Source: Microbacterium radiodurans (GTDB lineage Bacteria > Actinomycetota > Actinomycetes > Actinomycetales > Microbacteriaceae). Taken from it: a stretch of 64,000 bases of DNA. The notes under the pieces are model-generated. The model was not told the origin of the DNA. It saw only the letters and a program-made list of their open reading frames with translations, and searched no databases. The translations under genes and the position numbers were made by a program. Where the stretch lies: the NCBI RefSeq assembly GCF_008710705.1, contig NZ_VYRZ01000004.1, positions 91,754 through 155,753 of the forward strand, in the 5' to 3' direction. Every line of letters starts with the position of its first letter. Position 1 is the first letter of the stretch. Below, in pieces: positions 17,846 through 26,005 of this stretch.

Positions 17846-18868
17846 TCAGCGGTGGGCGATCGTCGAGCCGCGGATGACGAGCTTGACGGGCAGCTGGTGC
17901 GTGCCCGATCCGATGTCGGCGCCGTCGATCGCGTCGAAGATGCGCTGCGCGGCCTGGCGGCCGAGCTGCTGCAGATTCGCGTCGATGCTCGTCAGCGGCG
18001 GGCGCGCGTTGGCCGCGAGCAGCTCCCAGTTGTCGTAGCCGATGACTGCGAGGTCCCCCGGCACGTCGCGCCCGAGATCGCGCGCCGTGTCGATGACCCC
18101 GCGCGCGATCTGGTCGGAGCCGCAGAAGACCGCGTCGACATCGGGATGCCGCTCGAGCAGCATCGCGGTGGCGTCCCGTCCCCAGTGCTCGGTCCACGCG
18201 GCGAACATCGGCTCGGCGATGAAGTCGAGGCCCGCGGCGCCGAGCGCGGCTCGGGCGCCGGCGAGGCGGTCCTGCGCGGCCGCGTACGTCGGGTCGCCGG
18301 TGATGTGGGCGATGCGGGTGCGGCCGCAGGAGAGCAGGTGCTCGATGGCGAGCCGGCCGCCTGAGTAGTTGTCGGGCGTGAGCGAGAGATCACGGGCGTC
18401 GTCCGACGGCGAGTAGGCGTACACGACGGGGACGGGGATCTCCTGCCCGAGGGAGGGACGCGGGTCGGTCTGCCGCCCCACGACGATGATCCCGTCGACG
18501 CGGCGGCTGAGGAGAGCCCGCAGGTGATGCTGCTCGCGGATGGCGTCGCCGCGCGCATCGCAGAGGAAGACGTTGACCTGTCCGGCCCCGAAGGCGTCTT
18601 CGGCGCCGGAGAGGATCGGGATCATGAAGCGGCCTTCGAGGTCGCTCGTGAGCAGACCCACCGTTCCGGTGCGCCCGGCGAGGAGGCTGCGCGCGGCCGC
18701 GTTGGGCGTGAACGTCAGCTCGTCAGCGGCGGCGAGGACGCGCTTGCGCGTGGCCGGTGCGACATCGCCGCGGCCGTTGAGCGCTTTGGATGCGGTCGCG
18801 ATCGAGACGCCGGCGCGACGTGCCACATCGCTGAGAGTCGTGGCGCGTTGCCCATCGGTCGGTGCCAT
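17846..18868 (-). CDS. LacI-family transcriptional regulator 2 (arabinan locus)
   Basis: 340 residues from ATG 18868 (MAPTDGQRATTLSDVARRAG); an ATG 6 codons upstream at 18886 is an alternative start. HTH SDVARRAGVSIATASKALNG, then the sugar-binding effector domain (LLTSDLEGRFMIPILSGAED, VFCGSDQIARGVIDTA). It sits between the GH121-like gene (downstream, same strand) and the divergent ABC transporter-GH127 operon. The shared TTTCGGTTATTTCG motif occurs before the GH43 gene, the GH121-like gene and in the divergent promoter region. It is the best candidate for the local repressor, probably induced by beta-arabinooligosaccharide. Confidence 0.9.
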   Translation of the reverse strand: MAPTDGQRATTLSDVARRAGVSIATASKALNGRGDVAPATRKRVLAAADELTFTPNAAARSLLAGRTGTVGLLTSDLEGRFMIPILSGAEDAFGAGQVNVFLCDARGDAIREQHHLRALLSRRVDGIIVVGRQTDPRPSLGQEIPVPVVYAYSPSDDARDLSLTPDNYSGGRLAIEHLLSCGRTRIAHITGDPTYAAAQDRLAGARAALGAAGLDFIAEPMFAAWTEHWGRDATAMLLERHPDVDAVFCGSDQIARGVIDTARDLGRDVPGDLAVIGYDNWELLAANARPPLTSIDANLQQLGRQAAQRIFDAIDGADIGSGTHQLPVKLVIRGSTIAHR

Positions 18869-18932
18869 CCTGATCCGTTTCCTCATCGTTACATTCGGCC
18901 GTCTTGACGTCGGTCATGACCTAGGTTACCTT

Positions 18933-18968
18933 CCCGAAAGGGATTTCGGTTATTTCGTATTTCCCGAC
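18933..18968. promoter_or_regulatory. Third copy of the TTTCGGTTATTTCG operator in the divergent promoter region
   Basis: GATTTCGGTTATTTCGTAT (18942-18960) repeats the 14-bp core found at 17799 and, with mismatches, at 5349. It lies between LacI-2 and the solute-binding-protein gene, so one site could control both directions. The adjacent CCCGAAAGGG adds another CGAAA half-site. Confidence 0.55.
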
Positions 18969-19027
18969 TCACGCGGTGCCCGGCCCGAACGCCGCATCCG
19001 CTCAAAGAAGAGCTAGAGGAGACTCCC

Positions 19028-20332
19028 ATGACCCTATTCCGGCGCCGCTCGGCATTCCGCGCCGCGACAGCCGTGCTCATCGCGGGCGCGCTCGTCGGCG
19101 GCCTCGCCGCTTGTGCGGGTGGCAACAACGGCGGCACCAACGCCGCCCCCGCCGACATCCCCGCCGAAGGCACCGACGACGGCACGACGCTGACGCTCTG
19201 GACCCGCGCGCCGCTCGAGCGCCAGGCGAAGCTGCTCGTCGAGGCCTACAACGCCAGCCACGAGAACCAGGTCGAGCTCACCGTCGTCCCGAACGACGAC
19301 TACGTCGCGAAGGTCGGCGCCGCCGCAGGCTCGGGCGGCCTCCCCGACCTCTTCGCCGCCGACATCGTCTACGTCCCGAACTGGGTCGAGCAGGGCCTGT
19401 TCCAGGACATCACCGACCAGATCGACGGCCTCGACTACAAGGACGAGATCAACCCGGGCCACCTCTCGGCGGGCACGGTCGACGGCCAGGAGCACGTGCT
19501 GCCCTTCGTCCTCGACCTGTCGATGCTCATGTGGAACAAGGAGCTGTTCGCCGAGGCGGGCCTCGACCCCGAGAAGGCGCCCGCCACCCTCTCCGAGTTC
19601 GCCGACGCCGCCAAGGCCGTCCAGGGCCTCAACAAGCCCGGCGTCTCGGGCACCTCGACCGGTCTCAACTGCGGTGGCTGCCTCGTGTTCACGTGGTTCC
19701 CGTCGGTCTGGGCATCGGGCGAAGAGGTTCTCAGCGACGACGGCACCGAGTCGCTCCTCGCGGGAGACGCCGCGAAGGAGGTCTACAGCACCTGGCAGGA
19801 TCTCGAGTCTGCCGGGGCCGTCGCGCCGGGCTCGGCCGACGAGACCGGAGCCACCTGGGTCGCCGGTTTCCAGGAGGGCAACGTCGGCGTCATGCCGTTC
19901 CCCGCCACCCTGCTGTCGGGACTCGACTTCGAGGCCGGCGTGGCCGGCATCCCCGGCGTCGACGGCGGCGCGTCGACCTTCGTCGGCGGTGACGGCATCG
20001 GCATCTCGAAGGACTCCGACCAGTCCGCGCAGGCGTGGAACTTCCTCTCGTGGATGATGTCGGAGGACGCTCAGGTCGAGGTGCTCGCCAAGGACGGCAA
20101 CGCCGTCTCGCGCGGCGACCTCGCCGAGAACACCTACGCGTCGGAGGACCCGCGTCAGGTGACGATCAACCAGGTCGCCGCCGAGGGCAAGACGCCCGTC
20201 GCGCTGAACTTCCAGCAGGCGTTCAACGCCCCGGGCAGCCCGTGGCTGAACCTCGTCCGCAACGCTGTGCTCGACGGAACGTCCACCGTCGACGCCGACA
20301 ACGACGAGATCACCGCGATCCTCGGTCAGTGA
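19028..20332 (+). CDS. ABC transporter sugar-binding lipoprotein
   Basis: 434 residues, ATG preceded by GAGGAGACTCCC. A lipoprotein signal peptide ends in the lipobox LAAC (about residues 26-29), so the protein is predicted to be lipid-anchored outside the membrane. The rest is a family 1 extracellular solute-binding protein (TLTLWTRAPLERQAKLLVEA near the N-terminus; GIGISKDSDQSAQAWNFLSW late). It heads a plus-strand operon with two permeases and GH127. Role inferred: capture of arabinooligosaccharides released by the wall-anchored enzymes, as for the solute-binding protein beside HypBA1/HypBA2 in bifidobacteria. No ATPase is encoded here; a shared MsiK-type ATPase elsewhere is expected. Confidence 0.93.
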   Translation: MTLFRRRSAFRAATAVLIAGALVGGLAACAGGNNGGTNAAPADIPAEGTDDGTTLTLWTRAPLERQAKLLVEAYNASHENQVELTVVPNDDYVAKVGAAAGSGGLPDLFAADIVYVPNWVEQGLFQDITDQIDGLDYKDEINPGHLSAGTVDGQEHVLPFVLDLSMLMWNKELFAEAGLDPEKAPATLSEFADAAKAVQGLNKPGVSGTSTGLNCGGCLVFTWFPSVWASGEEVLSDDGTESLLAGDAAKEVYSTWQDLESAGAVAPGSADETGATWVAGFQEGNVGVMPFPATLLSGLDFEAGVAGIPGVDGGASTFVGGDGIGISKDSDQSAQAWNFLSWMMSEDAQVEVLAKDGNAVSRGDLAENTYASEDPRQVTINQVAAEGKTPVALNFQQAFNAPGSPWLNLVRNAVLDGTSTVDADNDEITAILGQ

Positions 20333-20340
20333 CACCCCCG

Positions 20341-20369
20341 GGGGCGTCGCCGCACGGCGGCGGCGCCCC
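20341..20369 (+). terminator. Intra-operon GC hairpin (attenuator)
   Basis: GGGGCGTCGCCG and CGGCGGCGCCCC pair over 12 positions (one T-G) with a 5-nt loop, 8 bp after the binding-protein stop and 24 bp before the permease start. Such hairpins often stabilise or partly terminate the message so that more binding protein than permease is made. Confidence 0.55.
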
Positions 20370-20393
20370 CACCCTCGCTCCGGAAGGAATGAC

Positions 20394-21299
20394 GTGGCAC
20401 TCACCACATCACCGCGCCGCACCCGATATCGGCGCACCGCCCTCGGCGGACCGATCCAGGGGTGGCTCTACGCCGCCCCGACCGCGATCTTCGTCATCGC
20501 CCTGTTCCTCATCCCGCTCGTGCTCGTGCTGCAGATGTCGGGCTCGGACTGGCCGCTCCTGCGCGGCAACATGGGCGCGAACTTCCCGACGAACTTCGCC
20601 GAGGCGCTCGATCACCGCCTCTTCTGGGACTCGGTCCGCTTCACGCTCGTCTACACCGTCATCACGACGGTGCTGCTGATCGGCCTCGGCCTCGGTCTCG
20701 CTCTGCTCGTGCAGGAGTCGACCGCCTGGAAGGGGTTCCTGCGCACCGCGTTCCTGCTGCCGAGCGCGCTCGGCCTGGCCTCGGCATCCCTGCTCTTCTA
20801 CGTCCTCTACTCCCCCATCGCCGGCCCGTTCGCCGGGCTCATGGAATCGTGGGGCGTCACCTTCCTCGGCACACCCGACGGCGCGCTCTGGTCGACGGTG
20901 TTCCTCATCGTGTGGCGCTACGCGGGCTTCTACATGCTGCTGCTGCTCGTGGGCCTGCAGGGCATCCCCGAGGACATCTACGAGGCCGCCCGCATCGACG
21001 GCGCCTCACGGTGGCAGATCTTCCGCGACATCACGGTGCCGCTGCTGCGTCCGACGTTCGCACTGACGACCGTCATGTGCGTGACCGGGTCGCTCCTGGC
21101 GTTCGACCAGTTCTACATCCTGACCAAGGGCGGTCCGGACAACAGCACGATGACCGTCGTGCAGCTCATCTACAACATCGCGTTCCAGGGGCAGAACAAT
21201 CTCGGCGTCGCCGCGGCCCTGTCGGTGATCATCCTGCTCGCCCTGGTCGTCATCAACGTCGTGCAGCTGCGCGCGTTCCGTCGCCCCGAGGAGGCCTGA
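20394..21299 (+). CDS. ABC sugar transporter permease (MalF/UgpA type)
   Basis: 301 residues from GTG 20394, preceded by GGAAGGAATGAC. Six predicted membrane segments (first about residues 22-45) and the EAA loop EAARIDGASRWQIFRDITVP that docks the ATPase. Pairs with the next gene, starting 1 bp after this stop, to form the transmembrane channel. Substrate inferred from GH127 in the same operon. Confidence 0.93.
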   Translation: MALTTSPRRTRYRRTALGGPIQGWLYAAPTAIFVIALFLIPLVLVLQMSGSDWPLLRGNMGANFPTNFAEALDHRLFWDSVRFTLVYTVITTVLLIGLGLGLALLVQESTAWKGFLRTAFLLPSALGLASASLLFYVLYSPIAGPFAGLMESWGVTFLGTPDGALWSTVFLIVWRYAGFYMLLLLVGLQGIPEDIYEAARIDGASRWQIFRDITVPLLRPTFALTTVMCVTGSLLAFDQFYILTKGGPDNSTMTVVQLIYNIAFQGQNNLGVAAALSVIILLALVVINVVQLRAFRRPEEA

Positions 21300-21300
21300 C

Positions 21301-22224
21301 ATGGCTCTGACCGACGCCCCCGCGGGCTCCATCCCGCCCGCCGCTCCCGACACCACCCGAACGATCGTGATCCCGAAGGGGCGCGGCCGCGAGCGTCGAC
21401 GTCCGACCGGACGACTGCTGTGGGGCATCCCCTCGACGGTCTTCACGGGCGCGCTGGCGATCATCTTCCTGTACCCGCTCGTGTGGACCGGCGTCGCCTC
21501 GGTGAGCCCGCAGGCCGGCACCAGCCAGACCGATGGCTGGGGCTTCGGCAACTACGTCACACTGGCGAACTTCCAGTCGGGCATCTGGGTCTACCTCGGC
21601 AACTCGCTGTTCGTGTCGCTGCTGACCGTGGCTCTGACCCTGCTGACGTCGTTCCTCGGCGGGTACGCCTTCGCCCGGTTCAGCTTCCCCGGCAAGAACA
21701 TGCTGTTCCTGCTGGTGCTGGCGATCCTGATGGTGCCGTACGCGACACTCCTCATCCCGCTCTACGTCATCCTCAACGCGGTGGGCCTCCAGAACTCGCT
21801 GGTGGGCGTCGCGCTCGTGCTGACGATGTTCCAGCTGCCGTTCTCGATGTTCATGATGCGGATCTCGTTCGAGTCCGTGCCGCGCGAACTCGACGAGGCA
21901 GCCCTCGTCGACGGATGCACGAGCTTCGCCGCGCTGTGGCGGGTGCTGCTGCCGGCGGTGAAGCCGGGCCTCATCACGGTGGGCCTGTTCGCGTTCCTCA
22001 CCGCGTGGAACGACTTCATCGCTCCCCTCATCCTCATCAACGACACGTCGCGGATCACGCTGCCCCTCGCGGTGGCGAACCTGCGCGGTCAGACGATGGG
22101 CGTCATCGACTACGGCGTCACCGAAGCCGGTGTCGTCGTGCTCGCCCTGCCCTGCATCGTCCTGTTCCTGATCCTCCAACGCCACTACGTGCGCGGCTTC
22201 ATGTCCGGCGCCTTCAAGGGATGA
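21301..22224 (+). CDS. ABC sugar transporter permease (MalG/UgpE type)
   Basis: 307 residues, ATG at 21301 with GAGGAGGCCTGAC just upstream, inside the end of the preceding gene. A cytoplasmic N-terminus of about 45 residues precedes six membrane segments. The EAA motif is DEAALVDGCTSFAALWRVLL. Its stop overlaps the start of the GH127 gene (ATGA), so import and intracellular hydrolysis are translationally coupled. Confidence 0.93.
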   Translation: MALTDAPAGSIPPAAPDTTRTIVIPKGRGRERRRPTGRLLWGIPSTVFTGALAIIFLYPLVWTGVASVSPQAGTSQTDGWGFGNYVTLANFQSGIWVYLGNSLFVSLLTVALTLLTSFLGGYAFARFSFPGKNMLFLLVLAILMVPYATLLIPLYVILNAVGLQNSLVGVALVLTMFQLPFSMFMMRISFESVPRELDEAALVDGCTSFAALWRVLLPAVKPGLITVGLFAFLTAWNDFIAPLILINDTSRITLPLAVANLRGQTMGVIDYGVTEAGVVVLALPCIVLFLILQRHYVRGFMSGAFKG

Positions 22225-24212
22225 CCATGTCCACCACCTTCCCCGTCCTCTCCTCTCCCGCGCTGGCGCCCGCACCCGTCGCCGCCCCCGTCGTCCCCCC
22301 GCAGTCGCGGCTGCGCCCGCTCGGCCTGGGCGAAGTCCGCATCACCGGCGGCTTCTGGGGCGAGCGTCAGCGCGTCAACGCCGCCCACACCCTCGACCAC
22401 GTCCTCGGACGGCTGGAGTCGGAGGGCTGGCTGCCCAATTTCGATCTCGCTGCGGAAGGCGCTCTCCCGCGCGGTCGCCGCGGTCGCGAGTTCGCCGATT
22501 CCGAGATCTACAAGTACCTCGAGGCCGCCGCGTGGGAGATCGGGCGCAGCAGCGATCCGAGCCTCGAGGCGACCTTCCGCTCGGTCGTCGCCCGCGTCGG
22601 TGCGGCGCAGGAACCCGACGGCTACCTCAACACGGAGTTCGGCCGCCCCGGGCAGGGCGAGCGCTGGTCGGACCTCGAGTGGGGCCACGAGCTGTACTGC
22701 CTCGGCCACCTCTTCCAGGCGGCCGTCGCCCGCGAGCGCACCCGTCCGGGAGCCGACGACGGCCTGCTCGAGATCGCCCGACGCGCGGCGGACCTCGTGT
22801 GCGAGGTGTTCGGGCCGAGCGGCATCCCCGCCTTCTGCGGACACCCCGAGATCGAGACGGCCCTGGCCGAGCTCGGCCGTGTGACCGGCGAGGCGCGCTA
22901 CCGCGAGCAGGCCGAGCTCTTCGTCGCGCGCCGCGGGCACGAGACCCTGCGCGACATCGAGTGGGGTCGCACCTACTTCCAGGACGACGTGCCCGTGCGC
23001 GACGCCGAGGCGCTCGCGGGGCATGCCGTGCGGGCGAACTACCTCGCCGCCGGGGCGGTCGACGTTGCGGTGGATGCCGGCGATGACGAGCTGCTCGGAT
23101 CGCTCCGGCGCCAGTGGGCGCGCACCCGCGGCCGCCGCACCTACATCACGGGCGGCCAGGGGTCGCACCACCAGGACGAGGCGTTCGGCGACGACTTCGA
23201 GCTGCCGCCGGACCGCGCCTACTCCGAGACGTGCGCCGGCATCGCGTCGATCATGTTCTCGTGGCGGCTGCTGCTGGCGGAGGGCGATGCGGCCTACGCC
23301 GATCTCATCGAGCGCACCCTGTACAACGTGGTAGCGACCTCGCCCGCCGCCGACGGACGCAGCTTCTTCTACGCGAACACGCTGCACCAGCGGGTGCCGG
23401 GCATCCCGGCCGATCCCGAGGGCACCTCGCCCCGGGCATCGTCGTCGCTGCGCGCCCCCTGGTTCGAGGTGTCGTGCTGCCCGCCGAACGTGGCGCGGAC
23501 GCTCGCGAGCCTCGACGCGTACGTCGCGACGGCGGATGCCGACGGCATCCAGCTGCACCAGTACGCGCCGGCCGAGATCCGCACGACTCTCGAGGACGGG
23601 CGCGAGATCTCGCTCGATGTGCAGACCGCCTACCCGGCGGCGGGCACCGTGCGCGTCGCCGTGAACGAGGATGCCGCGAGCCCGTGGACGCTGTCGCTGC
23701 GAATTCCCGAGTGGGCCGCCGGCGCGCGGCTGCGGGTGCTGGACGGCGCCGGCGCTCCGGTCTCCGACGAGGCTGCGGAGCCGGGCACCGCGTCCGTGCG
23801 TCGCGCGTTCCGCGCCGGAGACGTCGTGGAGCTCGACCTGCCGATCGCGCCGCGCGTCGTGGTTCCCGACGGGCGCATCGACGCGGTGCGCGGCTGCGTC
23901 GCGATCGAGCGCGGCCCCGAGGTGCTGGCGCTGGAGTCGGTCGACCTGCCCGGCGGCGCCGATGTGGGCCGTGCGGCGCTGACGGCCGACGCGACCGAGC
24001 TGACTCCGGAGGAGCACGACGGCCGGGTCTGGCTGCGGGTGGGTGTGCGCGGTGAGGATGCGCCGGGCTGGCCCTACGGCTCGACCGGCGCGGCTGCGGG
24101 TACGGCGGCGGGCGTCGAGGCGGAGGCGGGCGCCCTCGTGCCGCTCGTGGCCTACCACGACTGGGGCAACCGCGGTCCGTCGACCATGCGGGTCTGGCTG
24201 CCCCTGAGCTGA
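22221..24212 (+). CDS. GH127 beta-L-arabinofuranosidase (HypBA1-like)
   Basis: 663 residues, no signal peptide, so it should be cytosolic; HypBA1 of B. longum is 658 residues. ATG 22221 overlaps the permease stop; ATG 22227 is an alternative. The active-site set known from HypBA1 (two Glu and three Cys around zinc) is present at Glu320 (HHQDEAFGDD), Glu336 and Cys338 (YSETCAG), and Cys419-Cys420 (EVSCCPPN). N-terminal residues 35-430 are the (alpha/alpha)6 barrel; the rest is beta-rich. Expected reaction: release of L-arabinose from beta-1,2-linked arabinobiose taken up by the coupled transporter. Family call strong; exact substrate inferred. Confidence 0.95.
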   Translation: MTMSTTFPVLSSPALAPAPVAAPVVPPQSRLRPLGLGEVRITGGFWGERQRVNAAHTLDHVLGRLESEGWLPNFDLAAEGALPRGRRGREFADSEIYKYLEAAAWEIGRSSDPSLEATFRSVVARVGAAQEPDGYLNTEFGRPGQGERWSDLEWGHELYCLGHLFQAAVARERTRPGADDGLLEIARRAADLVCEVFGPSGIPAFCGHPEIETALAELGRVTGEARYREQAELFVARRGHETLRDIEWGRTYFQDDVPVRDAEALAGHAVRANYLAAGAVDVAVDAGDDELLGSLRRQWARTRGRRTYITGGQGSHHQDEAFGDDFELPPDRAYSETCAGIASIMFSWRLLLAEGDAAYADLIERTLYNVVATSPAADGRSFFYANTLHQRVPGIPADPEGTSPRASSSLRAPWFEVSCCPPNVARTLASLDAYVATADADGIQLHQYAPAEIRTTLEDGREISLDVQTAYPAAGTVRVAVNEDAASPWTLSLRIPEWAAGARLRVLDGAGAPVSDEAAEPGTASVRRAFRAGDVVELDLPIAPRVVVPDGRIDAVRGCVAIERGPEVLALESVDLPGGADVGRAALTADATELTPEEHDGRVWLRVGVRGEDAPGWPYGSTGAAAGTAAGVEAEAGALVPLVAYHDWGNRGPSTMRVWLPLS

Positions 24213-24221
24213 CCCCCGGGG

Positions 24222-24352
24222 CTGGCCCCGCTGTGCCGGCCCCGCTGCGCCGGCCCCGCTGTGCTGGCCCCGCTGTGCTGGCTCACCTGCCGGCCCTGCC
24301 GCACGCCCCGCTGTGATGGCTCACCTGCCGGCCCTGCCGCACGCCCGATGGC
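24222..24352. repeat. Degenerate tandem repeats after GH127
   Basis: About four 15-bp units of CCGGCCCCGCTGTG type are followed by two near-identical ~45-bp units (GGCTCACCTGCCGGCCCTGC). No gene is visible. The region begins the ~690-bp convergent gap between GH127 and LacI-3. Confidence 0.7.
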
Positions 24353-24410
24353 GCCGCACCCTCACCCGGGTGCGGCGCCATCCGCGGTCTCATCCAGCTG
24401 TCCCCGCCCG

Positions 24411-24869
24411 CACGCAGCCGTGCCCGATCTCAGGAAAGGCCCCGGCCCATGGCGCCCGCCGCCCCCCGCGCTCGACCTTTCTCCTGAGAACCGCACCAGA
24501 CCCCGCGCCGCACCTCGACGCCCCCAGCACCCGGCACCCGGCACCCGGCACCCGGCACCCGGCACCCGGCACCCGGCACCCGGCACCCGGCACCCGGCAC
24601 CTGGCACCTGGCACCCGGCGACAGCACGCAGCCGTGCCCGATCTCAGGAAAGACCCCGACCCACGGCACCCGCCGCCGCACGCACACGCCCTTTCTCCTG
24701 AGAACCGGACCCCATCCCACGCCGCAGCTCCCCGGCCCCCGGCCCCTCTCCCCGGCGCCGCCCCTCCCCGGCCCCGCACCCGGCGACCGCACGCGGCCGT
24801 GCCGATCTCAGGAAAGACCCCGACCCACGGCACCACCGCCACGCGCATGCGCACTTCTTCCTGAGAACG
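24411..24869. repeat. Array of three ~82-bp inverted-repeat units
   Basis: Units at 24411-24492, 24625-24706 and 24789-24869 share the order: (A)CGC(A/G)GCCGTGCC, left arm ATCTCAGGAAAG, ~40-bp spacer beginning (G/A)CCCCG(G/A)CCCA(T/C)GGC, right arm near CTTTCTCCTGAGAAC. Left and right arms are inverted copies of TCTCAGGA(G)AAAG, giving six sites in alternating orientation. No ORF with coding character spans the array. Possible roles: bidirectional terminators between convergent operons, or an intergenic palindromic repeat family. Confidence 0.75.
24526..24619. repeat. 7-bp minisatellite CGGCACC, about 13 units
   Basis: Near-perfect head-to-tail heptamers CGGCACC, with TGGCACC variants at the right end, lying between the first and second inverted-repeat units. 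Not inside a plausible gene. Copy number is likely variable between strains by slippage. Confidence 0.9.
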
Positions 24870-24900
24870 GGACCACACCCCGCGCCGCGACTCCGAGGAG

Positions 24901-25956
24901 CTACCGCCTAGGCGGAGCCGTGCTCGCGCGCACGACGAGGGTCGCCGGCACGATGCTGGGCGCCGCAACGGGCTCAGCCGACTCAGCCGGCTCCGTCGCT
25001 CTCGTCGACCGGATGCCGCCCGCCGCCTCCCCCACCAGGCTCGCGACCACGCGCTCCCCCAGCTCGTCGAAGTGCTGGCGCACGGTGGTGAGCGGGGGCA
25101 GGTAGTTCGCGGCATCCGCGACATCGTCGAAGCCGACGACCGACACGTCCTCGGGCACGCCGAGTCCGCGCTCGGCGAGCGCCCGCAGCGCTCCGAGCGC
25201 CATCTGGTCGTTCGCGACGACGACCGCCGTCGCGCCCGACGCCGCCCCGTGCCCGATCTTCCCGCGCTCGATCAGCTCGCCGAGGGCGCGGCGCCCCGAC
25301 TCGGACGACCATTCGCCGCGCACGACGGGCGGCGCGTCGAGACCCGCCGCGGCGAGGGCCGACCGCCAGCCGCGCTCGCGCTCGGCGGCCGCGTAGGACG
25401 CCGCTGGTCCGCCGATGTGCGCGATCGCCCGGTGCCCGAGCTCGATCAGGTGCCGGGTCGCCGCGGCGGCGCCGCCGGCGTGGTCGGTCTCGACGCGCAG
25501 GTAGCGGTCGTCGGCCGGCGAGTCGACGACGGCGAAGCGAAGGTCGCTCGGCAGATCGGCGGCGTGCGCGAGGGTCGACGCCTCGTTGACGACGACGACG
25601 CCGTCGACCCCCTGATCGCGGAGCCGCGCGAACGCCGCGGGCAGCGAGTCGCCGATCGTCACGAGTGCGACGTCGTAGCCGCGCTTCGCCGCAGCCTCGG
25701 TGACGGCTTCGAGCATGAGCGAGTTGCCGACCGTCGCGAGGGTCGACACGACCGCGCCGATCGTGCCGGTGCGGCCGGTGCGGAGAGCACGGGCCGCGCG
25801 GTGCACGCGGTATCCGCTGTCGCGCATCGCCTGCTCGACGCGGGCGCGGGTGGCGGGATCGACGCGAGGACTGCCGTTGACGACGCGCGACACGGTCTGC
25901 CCCGAGACGCCGGCGCGCGCGGCGACGTCGGCCATCGAGGGTCGCTTCCCGTCCAT
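24901..25956 (-). CDS. LacI-family regulator 3 (galactose genes)
   Basis: 351 residues from ATG 25956, preceded by GGGAGGCGGC; an upstream frame begins at 25989 but the RBS decides the start. HTH MADVAARAGVSGQTVSRVVN, then a GalR/LacI effector domain ending in a Ser/Ala/Glu-rich stretch. Divergent from galT with a 49-bp gap containing TGTTGACGATAACA, a LacI-type operator overlapping the galT -35. It therefore probably represses galT-galK and itself. Note that it also faces GH127 convergently; regulation of that operon is not suggested by the sequence. Confidence 0.9.
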   Translation of the reverse strand: MDGKRPSMADVAARAGVSGQTVSRVVNGSPRVDPATRARVEQAMRDSGYRVHRAARALRTGRTGTIGAVVSTLATVGNSLMLEAVTEAAAKRGYDVALVTIGDSLPAAFARLRDQGVDGVVVVNEASTLAHAADLPSDLRFAVVDSPADDRYLRVETDHAGGAAAATRHLIELGHRAIAHIGGPAASYAAAERERGWRSALAAAGLDAPPVVRGEWSSESGRRALGELIERGKIGHGAASGATAVVVANDQMALGALRALAERGLGVPEDVSVVGFDDVADAANYLPPLTTVRQHFDELGERVVASLVGEAAGGIRSTRATEPAESAEPVAAPSIVPATLVVRASTAPPRR

Positions 25957-25967
25957 GCCGCCTCCCA

Positions 25968-26005
25968 TGTTGACGATAACACGCACCATCGCCTACCGTG
26001 TTGAC
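25968..26005 (+). promoter_or_regulatory. Leaderless galT promoter with overlapping LacI operator
   Basis: TTGACG (25970-25975), an 18-bp spacer and TACCGT (25994-25999) place the start point 7 bp on, at the G of the galT GTG (26006). No Shine-Dalgarno is present. TGTTGACGATAACA (25968-25981) is a pseudo-palindrome covering the -35, and a second partial copy GTGTTGAC overlaps the start point. Confidence 0.65.

Noticed and set aside
24261..24864. Pro/Ala/Arg-rich frames across the repeat region between GH127 and LacI-3.
   Set aside because: They arise from the tandem and inverted repeats, differ in every frame, and lack RBS and homology.
24411..24869. CRISPR array.
   Set aside because: Only three units, ~82 bp long with internal dyads and irregular spacing interrupted by a minisatellite; no unique equal-length spacers and no cas genes.
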